From Panopea generosa (taxonomy: Eukaryota; Mollusca; Bivalvia; Adapedonta; Hiatellidae): DNA of 64,000 nucleotides. Position numbers and translations under genes: made by a program. A model generated the notes under the pieces. That model ran no database searches. It was given only the letters and a program-made list of their open reading frames with translations, and was not told where the DNA came from. The first letter of the stretch is position 1; each line of letters starts with the position of its first letter. The stretch covers positions 32,455,707 through 32,519,706 of the forward strand of contig CM055894.1 in NCBI GenBank assembly GCA_029582155.1, written 5' to 3'. This document shows, one piece after another, positions 57,353-64,000 of the stretch.

Positions 57353-57466
57353 ATGCGATATGTTTTGTGGGCAGCGTTGTTTTTAGTTTTCCTAATATGT
57401 GATTTCACATTGCCTCAGTGTCAAGCTTCTGGTGACATCACGCGCAAAACGCCTTTATACTTTGGG
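57353..57466 (+). CDS. Candidate first coding exon with signal peptide
   Basis: An ATG at 57353 opens 38 codons: Met-Arg, a hydrophobic core (VLWAALFLVFLICDF), a likely cleavage region (PQCQA-SG), then DITRKTPLYFG. The frame reaches TTT GGG|GTAGGA, a usable donor in phase 0 at 57467; if unspliced it stops a few codons later. This looks like a secreted or membrane protein. 'KTPLYFG' recalls the start of the ligand-binding domain of GABA-B/ANF-type receptors, which often goes on with a Gly-rich hydrophobic strand, but that is a guess from seven residues. It lies 210 bases after the promoter-like cluster. No second exon was found up to 64000, so the intron would be long. It is too short to appear as a long ORF. 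Confidence 0.5.
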
Positions 57467-57859
57467 GTAGGACTTAAGATTGCAGAATGAAGCATACCAA
57501 TGCCTTGGCGTGCTACTACCCAAGCATACAATTTCTGATGATTTCAGTACGAAGATGACCATATGCGACATACATATAGACTTAGTGTATATTATTCAGT
57601 GGGAAGCTCTTAAAAATGTGCTAATAACATATAGCTCCGCTGATTTCTGAAATTTAATTTGTAATTTTATATACTCTTCCAAAATATTGCGAAATTGATA
57701 TAGCAAACTTTCACTATCTTATAATTGCAGGCTGTTTAAACAGGTGTGATAATCCAATTAACAATAAAAACAAGAGGTTAATGCCAAAACATAAGGTGTG
57801 AAAACGACATGGCATCTAATAGTTATTATTAAAATACAAATTAAGGCCAATTAATTGTG

Positions 57860-58135
57860 ACAGGCCCGATTAGCTCATTCAGTTACGTGTCTAACTATCC
57901 ATCCAGGTGTCCTGAGTTCGAATCCCCACCCGGCGACATTCTCTGTGATGACTGACATACAACATTGTGTCTCATTAGCATTTGTCTCTCGCTGCTGATT
58001 CGAGTGGAAAAAATATCAGTTACTTGCGGTTGTTGGGTGTGCTCGAGTACTGGTTAACTTTTGCAGGAAACAGTGGTTAGGTTAACTGAACATCTGTACA
58101 GTAAACCCTCGATGGCAAAAAAAATGCTAACTATT
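57860..58135 (+). mobile_element. tRNA-derived SINE (family 2), copy 5
   Basis: GGCCCGATTAGCTCATTCAG head, ACTATCCATCCAGGTGTCC, B box GAGTTCGAATCCCC, CATTTGTCTCTCGCTGCTGA, GTGCTCGAGTACTGGTTAAC, tail with CCTCGATGGCA. With the copy at 43222 the best representative of the family. Confidence 0.9.
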
Positions 58136-58139
58136 CAGT

Positions 58140-59315
58140 CCACCATTAATTGTTCACAAACTCATTTTATTAATTTTATAATCAATAGGTAATTTAGTTT
58201 ATTGATATATGGCTTTTTCACAGTCAACTAGGTCATTATTCTTGAATAGACATTTGAACTACCTCTACTTCGTAATGAAAAAAGATAAAGTAAAACCTTT
58301 TTTTTTTATTTATTCATTAACACATGAAAAGTTTTTTTTACTGTTAAAATAGTGTTCTGGTATACAATTTATGAAAAATATTCATAAAATCATATAACAT
58401 AATTTATTTACTTTAAGTTTTGCATTGATATTGAAACCCTAATTAACTGCAAATGTTTAAATTAGTAATAAGGCATAATACTATGTGATATAACATCCTG
58501 TCATAAACCCTCGGGTCATTAAACCTGGGGTGATTACGCTTATTAGGGTACAATATGCACACTGTGGCAGGGTATTTCTTATTACCACATGGTGTGAATG
58601 TGGTGTTGGTGAATTATGAAAGCTCAGCAGGGTACCATTAGCTGGACAGTAACAGACATTTTGTGCAATATGCCTGTAGACATTATATTCCATATGACAC
58701 TCCCTATAAGGAGACACATTCATATATGTTCAGAGAACTGGTAGAATAGATAATCATCATATATCAAATTGGGTAGTAACACCATTTCAATAACCAAAAG
58801 ACAGTGCCAGTTATGTAAAACAACACAAAAAAAACAACCCAACTCATTCATGCTTCATCTAAATTTACTAAAAAGGGTATGAAATCAAAATTTTATCAGC
58901 CATTTCTCAGTACGCAACAATGGCTGCACCAGCTAAACACGATAAGAAAATAGATATAATATTATTTCTTATTCTCTCTTAGACAGGGAAATATATGTAA
59001 CAAAACATTTTCCTTTAAATTCCATTCCTGGTCTAATTAGTGTTTTTTTTTGTAAATGTATTGACTGAGTAGCAAACAGTATATACCCTGATAGTACAGC
59101 ATGAATGTGCAGGCTCGCCTGGATCTACATCAACACTGACGGCAATAATTACTTTTTTTATCAAGCTAAGGGTAATTTTACTATTTTGAAAAATTCAATC
59201 ATCAATGTCAGGCTACATGATAAGATGTCAGAGTCGTGATTGATGGGTTTCGGGTTTGTTCTCTGGTTCATGATCGGCGTGACTGTTTAACAGTTATCAT
59301 CTTTTTGGGTAAAAA
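58140..59315. other. Non-coding sequence
   Basis: An 80-codon frame on minus (58481-58723) has several Cys and His but no recognisable order; I could not link it to the exon at 59318-59590. Confidence 0.35.
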
Positions 59316-59317
59316 CT

Positions 59318-59590
59318 TCATAAGACATTGCTGTGACATCTCTGTATTATTTCTGTGATACATTCTAAATCTTCTAAATTTCCAATAGTGTGGTCATTGC
59401 ATCTGCAGCACGTATTTTCGTCAGACGAAAGCATCATAACACAGTTTTCGCAGCTGCAAAAATCTTTCACATGTGTGAACAACTGTGCCGTCTCACTATT
59501 TCTCTCGCCTTCTAATTCATTTAACTCTGCTTCTGAAAATTCTGGTTCAAAGTTGTAGACCACAAGTCCTTCTCCGTTACTAGTCTCCAT
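59318..59590 (-). CDS. Exon resembling invertebrate P2X7-type Cys-rich domain proteins
   Basis: 90 codons on minus from an ATG in good context (AAAATGG) to a TGA at 59318. An acidic N-terminal half (YNFEPEFSEAELNELEGE) precedes a Cys cluster DFCSCENCVMML (C-x-C-x2-C) and NTCCRCND (CC-x-C), then LECITE. Proteins annotated 'P2X purinoceptor 7-like' in invertebrates have this order: acidic N-terminus with 'Y-x-F-E-P', W-C-x-C-x-x-C, C-C, C-I-T; in P2X7 this is the cytoplasmic zinc/nucleotide-binding ballast. The rest of that domain (Y-R...C-V...I-R...F-P) is not found downstream, and no good donor is seen, so it is either a first exon with an unusual donor or a truncated gene. A CRE/ETS/YY1-type cluster lies 90-130 bases upstream. 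Confidence 0.55.
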   Translation of the reverse strand: METSNGEGLVVYNFEPEFSEAELNELEGERNSETAQLFTHVKDFCSCENCVMMLSSDENTCCRCNDHTIGNLEDLECITEIIQRCHSNVL

Positions 59591-59677
59591 TTTATTATTC
59601 TTGCGAGTACTTTTGCCGGTGACTATCAGTGCACATTTCTATATCTGCTGTAGCGTATAAATAAATTATGTTTTAAA

Positions 59678-59722
59678 CCGGAAGTGCAGTTATGACGTCA
59701 CGCAGGTATCCAATATGGCGAC
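59678..59722 (-). promoter_or_regulatory. Promoter-like cluster for the P2X7-like exon
   Basis: On minus: GTCGCCATATT (59712-59722, YY1/SRF-like), TGACGTCA (59693-59700, CRE) and CACTTCCGG (59678-59686, ETS), then 87 bases to the ATG. The CRE-ETS spacing and intervening bases are nearly identical to 57119-57140. Confidence 0.6.
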
Positions 59723-60155
59723 TTCCACAACAAAATCGTTGTTCGAAAATGACCGTTACAAAACGAGTGATATATCTTTATGGACTCGAATGTATGCATA
59801 ATAATACTATTAATAGAAAGCTGAACTCATAGCTATTCATATTATCCTGTTTTATACACAGGGTTGCGTTCCCTTTTAAGTTAAAGTAGATATATGAACC
59901 CACCAAAACGGTACATCTGAACCACCCCTTTTACACAAAATAGGTTCTGAAAAGAGTACTTCATTGGCAAATCCATAATTAAAATGTGTTCCATTACTGT
60001 AGTAAATTGATAAACAATGTAGATGTAAATAATAAGAAGTCAAACAGGAGGAAATACTAGCATACTAGCAAACAATATCATAAATGACATATAGAGACTT
60101 TTAAATTCTTACAATAAGCATTTTACTTGGCATTTAAACCACAAACCGCCTATAT
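59723..60155. other. Non-coding sequence
   Basis: Nothing recognised. Confidence 0.4.
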
Positions 60156-60159
60156 GTTG

Positions 60160-60480
60160 CAGTTTTGATTATTTCTTATGCAAGCTAGTTTTCATTAGAT
60201 GTAACGTGCTCATCGACACTTCATGCAATGTATTCAAATGTTGCCGTTTTGTTCCGATGCTAATTGGTGTCCTTGGAAACCGTTTGATGAAATCCAATAT
60301 TGACTACAAAAAAGTTTCTGAACATTATTTTCAGATTTCCGAATACATATTATGCGACAACTGTGTTTGCTAACCGACTTGTGAACTTCTATAATTTTGA
60401 TCATCAAATATTAGTTGGCATTCATGATATACACAAACGTCTTACAAAATATGACTTGCAGTTTGGTATGTTTAACAGTT
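60160..60480. repeat. Duplicated segment A, right copy
   Basis: Second copy of 4240-4640, same orientation; see that entry. The ORF at 60300-60554 falls in it and has no counterpart frame in the left copy. Confidence 0.75.
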
Positions 60481-60619
60481 TATGCAACATCACAATTTGT
60501 AGTTGCTTATATCTTTGTGTTTGCACGCACGTGAGCATGATCTTTCATTTGTAATTCATCTTTGTAATCTTATTTTCCATTTAAAGAACACATGTATTTT
60601 CTTTTTTTTGTGTGCTAAA

Positions 60620-61140
60620 CGTTTAATTGTGTATTGTGTACCATTACTGTAACCTGCATGCTACAGGATACATATGTAAACATCTTGACACAATCGCATG
60701 TGATATGTTGCTATTAATTGCGGTATACCGTCATTGTTCAGTTAATAGTCACTGTGGTTTTATTCATGTATCTGTTTTAAATACTGATGACTTCCTTCTA
60801 GTCATAGTCGTGTACAAAATTATGTAGGGTGTATGTACGTTCATATTGTTTTATACTATATTATGTTTTTCATTGTTTAATTTAAATGTTATTTTCTAAT
60901 AATCTAATGTTAAGAAATATTAGGACAAAAATCACGATGCGATATGAGGTATGAATCACAGATCTGTACATATATTTGTATCCTCATTTAATGATTTACA
61001 GTCTTTTTTTTTGTTTGTCATTAATAGAAATCATGACTTTGACGTGCTATATAAATTACAGTGACAAGCATTAATATATTAATGTGTCCCAAGTCCTTCG
61101 CTGAGTATACTTTTTACATATTTTTTACATTTTGTGTGAT
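60620..61140. repeat. Duplicated segment B, right copy
   Basis: Second copy of 32425-33060, same orientation, lacking the extra internal stretch. Confidence 0.8.
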
Positions 61141-61960
61141 AATGGAGTGGAAAATATATTTTCTATTTACATTTATTTAATATCCAGCAAGTATTCCGTT
61201 TTTTCATTGGATGAGAGCGGTCACATAGTGACTATAAACGTGTCATTACACAATTACGCCCCTTTTTTCTCACGGTAACATGATTCTTACGCTTAAAAAA
61301 GGCCTGTGTAATTTGGTTTGGAAATGTTTTCAAAATGGTTCATAGTGGTTGTGATTTCTTGCTGCAGGTAAGTAGAGCAAACGTTGACATAGCATATACT
61401 GCAATAAGACATCACTGCATGGTGTTAAAAACGTGATTTATGGGCATTTAAGGACTTCTTTTTTCAAAATCTCTCAGGGTGTCACTGCACCCTCTTTAAA
61501 AAGATCTGGTCAACCTACCAGTTATTGTGCATTTTACTGTGGGTATACATACCTGCTATGAATAAAAAAAATACTTAAAAAATAATTCTATATGAAATTC
61601 TGTTTTTACCGTGGAAATCCTAGAACTTATTTTATATAGAACAAAGAACAAAATTCAACTGTGTAGTGAGAACTATATCTCAAATAACTAAACATTTTAG
61701 TATTGTCCACACATATGATTATCATTCAATTTAATGCGGTTATATTTAAATACTGGACATGGGCATCACAATCAAAGTTGTTCTACAAAACGAAAAAGCG
61801 TCGTATTCTAGCGCCGTTTCCACAGTTGTAGAATATGTTTTTGAATCAGAAAAAGGTGCAATTAAAAACCTTAAAAATAGCATTCCATTGCGTGAAATTA
61901 TGTTTTGAAAATCCTGATGCACAGAAATTATTTCAAGCAAAATCCTCTCTAAACATTCGA
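61141..61960. other. AT-rich non-coding sequence
   Basis: No gene; a 91-codon frame on minus (61746-62021) overlaps the start of the 39-bp array. Confidence 0.4.
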
Positions 61961-61964
61961 GAAA

Positions 61965-62610
61965 AACGAGACCAGTATACGACTTAAAATCAATGCATAT
62001 ACCTAACGGATCAGTGCACAACTTAAGATCACATACAACATATATCTAACGTTGTCTATCCCAAAACTGATATTCTCCCGAATCAGGTCTATCAAAAAGC
62101 AGGACATTCTATGCCTGTCCCAGAATTCATAGCAAATGAACTCTTACCATACTGTGGCGTCAATCAAACTTTCATTGGAAGCAACTGACAAATCAACGTG
62201 TAGCGTGCTGAAATGTGGCTTTCCCAATAATGTTTTTAACGGACCCGATCGGGAGAAATGGGTCTGTTCTACAGACCATATCTATCGGACAGGTCTACGA
62301 CCTAAGAACAATGCATATACCTAACGGATCAGTCTACAACTTAAAACCAATGCATATACCTAACGATTCAATCTGCAACTTAAGAGCAATGTATATACCT
62401 AACCGATCAATATACAACTTAATGCAATGCATATACCTAACGGGTCAGTCTACAACTTAAGATCAATGCATATGCCTAACATATCAGTCTACAACTTAAA
62501 ACCAATGCATATAACTAACAGTTCAATCTACATCTTACGAGCAATGCATGTACTTAATGAATCAGTCTACAGCTTAAGATTAATGCATATACCCTACGGT
62601 TCAGTATATG
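61965..62610. repeat. 39-bp minisatellite, right array
   Basis: Starts with CAGTATACGACTTAAAATCA as the left array does. Units CTAACGGATCAGTCTACAAC+TTAAAACCAATGCATATAC are well kept from about 62310. About 62045-62290 is non-repeat sequence that interrupts the array. The frames at 62215-62615 encode 13-residue repeats (MHIPNGSVYNLRS) and are products of the array. Confidence 0.9.
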
Positions 62611-63490
62611 ACTGAAATAAACAGCATTACTTTTTTGTATGGCTCATATATTTAGTACCTTTAGGCTGATAACCATCAAAATGGTATTCTTAATATTATA
62701 TATTAAATAAATGGTATTACCTTTTTACATGGCTCATATATGCAATTTCTTTAGGCATATGCTCATAACTTATGGTACACTCAGTATTTTTTTATGTATC
62801 AAATAACATAACCTTTATATGTAGTGTATATAGGCAGACAATCATATATATGGTACTTTCAATATTATATATGAAATATACAGCATTGCCTTTTTGTATT
62901 GCTCATAGATGCAGTATATTTAGGCATACACTCATAAATATGGTACTCTCAGTATCATATAATTATGAAATAAACAGCATTACCGTTTTGCCTCGGTCAT
63001 ATATTCAGTATTTTTAGGCATACAATCATAAATGTATTGCACTCAATATTATATAGGAAATAATCAGAATGACATTCCTGCATGGCTCATATATGCAGTA
63101 TAATTAGGCATACACTCATTAATGTGGTATATTGTACATGTATTTTCAATAATTCATATGAAATAAACAGCATTACCGTTTTGCATGGCTCATATATGCT
63201 GTCTATTTAAACATATGATCTTAACTGTGGTACACTCAATATCTTATATGAAATAAACAGCATAACGTTTTTGCAAGGCTCATAAATGCTGTTTATTTAG
63301 ACAGTTAATCATAAATATGGTACAATTAATATTATATAGGATATAAACAGCATTTACCTATTTGCATGGATCGTGTATGCTGTATCATTTGGCATATGAT
63401 TTTATCTATGGTACTCTCAATATTATATATAAAACAACTATATTACCTTTAAGTATGGCGTATATATGTAAAATCTTTATGTAGATAATC
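62610..63490. repeat. ~91-bp tandem repeat
   Basis: About ten units with TATGAAATAAACAGCATTAC, TTTTTGCATGGCTCATATAT, GCAGTATATTTAGGCATAC and CTCAATATTATA (starts near 62613, 62705, 62872, 62965, 63056, 63160, 63250, 63340, 63430). It follows the 39-bp array directly. Confidence 0.9.
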
Positions 63491-64000
63491 ATTTACCGTT
63501 TAAGTGATCAATCGTTAAAAATATTTATTCAAGGAAAATCTCTATTGACCCAAAGCAGGAAATTTTCACCGAGATGAAGTCATGATGAAGTCGTGGTAAA
63601 TAGTTTCATTCTTTTGGTAAATAGTAATTTTTCGAATATGAATAATTTTAACGATTAAACTAGATAGTTGTTTTATTATATTGAACAAGAGTAAACACAT
63701 TGTGTACAATTTGAATACCTGTTTTCCACTAATAAGTGCAATTGTTACATTCCTAATGATGAATTTCCTGCATATCTTAAATAAAAAAAGTATCTGCTTA
63801 AAATTTATGATTCATAGTTTAATTTCAAAACTACCTCATGTATCTGCACTTAAGTAAAACAACACTAAGTCATCAGCGTCAGTACGTAATCAATATGATG
63901 TCATTATTCGGACACATAACAATACTTGTAGAAACTCGTTCATTTGATATGTAGATATATTTCTGCATTGAAAAATGATAATTTCGTGTCAATTTTACTT
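63491..64000. other. AT-rich non-coding sequence
   Basis: Nothing recognised. Confidence 0.45.

Noticed and set aside
58481..58723. Second exon of the P2X7-like gene
   Set aside because: It contains Cys and His residues but not in the family order, and no matching splice sites were found.
62215..62615. ORFs with MHIPNGSVYNL repeats
   Set aside because: The 39-bp satellite unit encodes 13 residues per repeat; a by-product of the array.

Overview
The window looks like AT-rich, gene-poor nuclear DNA of an invertebrate, most likely a bivalve mollusc. The evidence is split genes with GT-AG introns, LINE and SINE retrotransposons of kinds common in molluscs, a Mutator-like transposase fused to a YqaJ nuclease (a type frequent in mollusc genomes), and many minisatellites. 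Species cannot be named from sequence alone. There are no operons, no bacterial genes, no CRISPR array and no convincing functional tRNA or rRNA gene. Most of the sequence is mobile-element wreckage and tandem repeats; host coding sequence is small.

Left part (1-24 kb): copies of a dispersed repeat (called Rep-X here), a (TA)n tract, 3' ends of LINEs (3.7, 5.1, 18.9 and 23.6 kb), a 39-bp minisatellite (6.0-7.2 kb) split by a tRNA-derived SINE, a 30-bp minisatellite (11.4-13.0 kb) followed by a duplicated flank-plus-SINE module (13.0-15.3 kb), a Crypton-like recombinase remnant (17.3-17.7 kb), and a head-to-head pair of broken ORFs: a transposase-like gene on minus (19.7-21.4 kb) and a Cys-rich gene on plus (21.8-22.5 kb).

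Middle (24-40 kb): a nearly complete but dead L1-type LINE ORF2 on minus (24.35-28.10 kb); a degenerate ~100-bp tandem repeat with a 24-bp minisatellite expanded inside it (28.5-30.8 kb); degenerate 18-20-bp and ~50-bp tandem repeats (34.1-36.1 kb); and a CR1/L2-like LINE on minus (36.1-39.8 kb) that carries a 2A-type NPGP motif near its N-terminus but has lost the catalytic block of its reverse transcriptase.

Right part (40-64 kb): three clean phase-0 minus-strand exons (41.37-44.01 kb) ending in a Tudor-like segment; a Mutator-like transposase fused to a YqaJ exonuclease, broken by one stop and five single-base frame losses (44.5-47.16 kb); a LINE ORF1 with a 23-base homopolymer (51.3-52.2 kb); several SINEs; two promoter-like segments sharing a CRE+ETS core (57.1 kb on plus, 59.7 kb on minus), one upstream of a short signal-peptide exon and the other upstream of an exon resembling the P2X7 cytoplasmic Cys-rich domain; and, at the end, a second 39-bp array and a 91-bp array. 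The right end echoes the left end (4.3-7.2 kb), so the window contains an old segmental duplication. The best candidates for host genes are the exons at 41.4-44.0, 57.35 and 59.3-59.6 kb.
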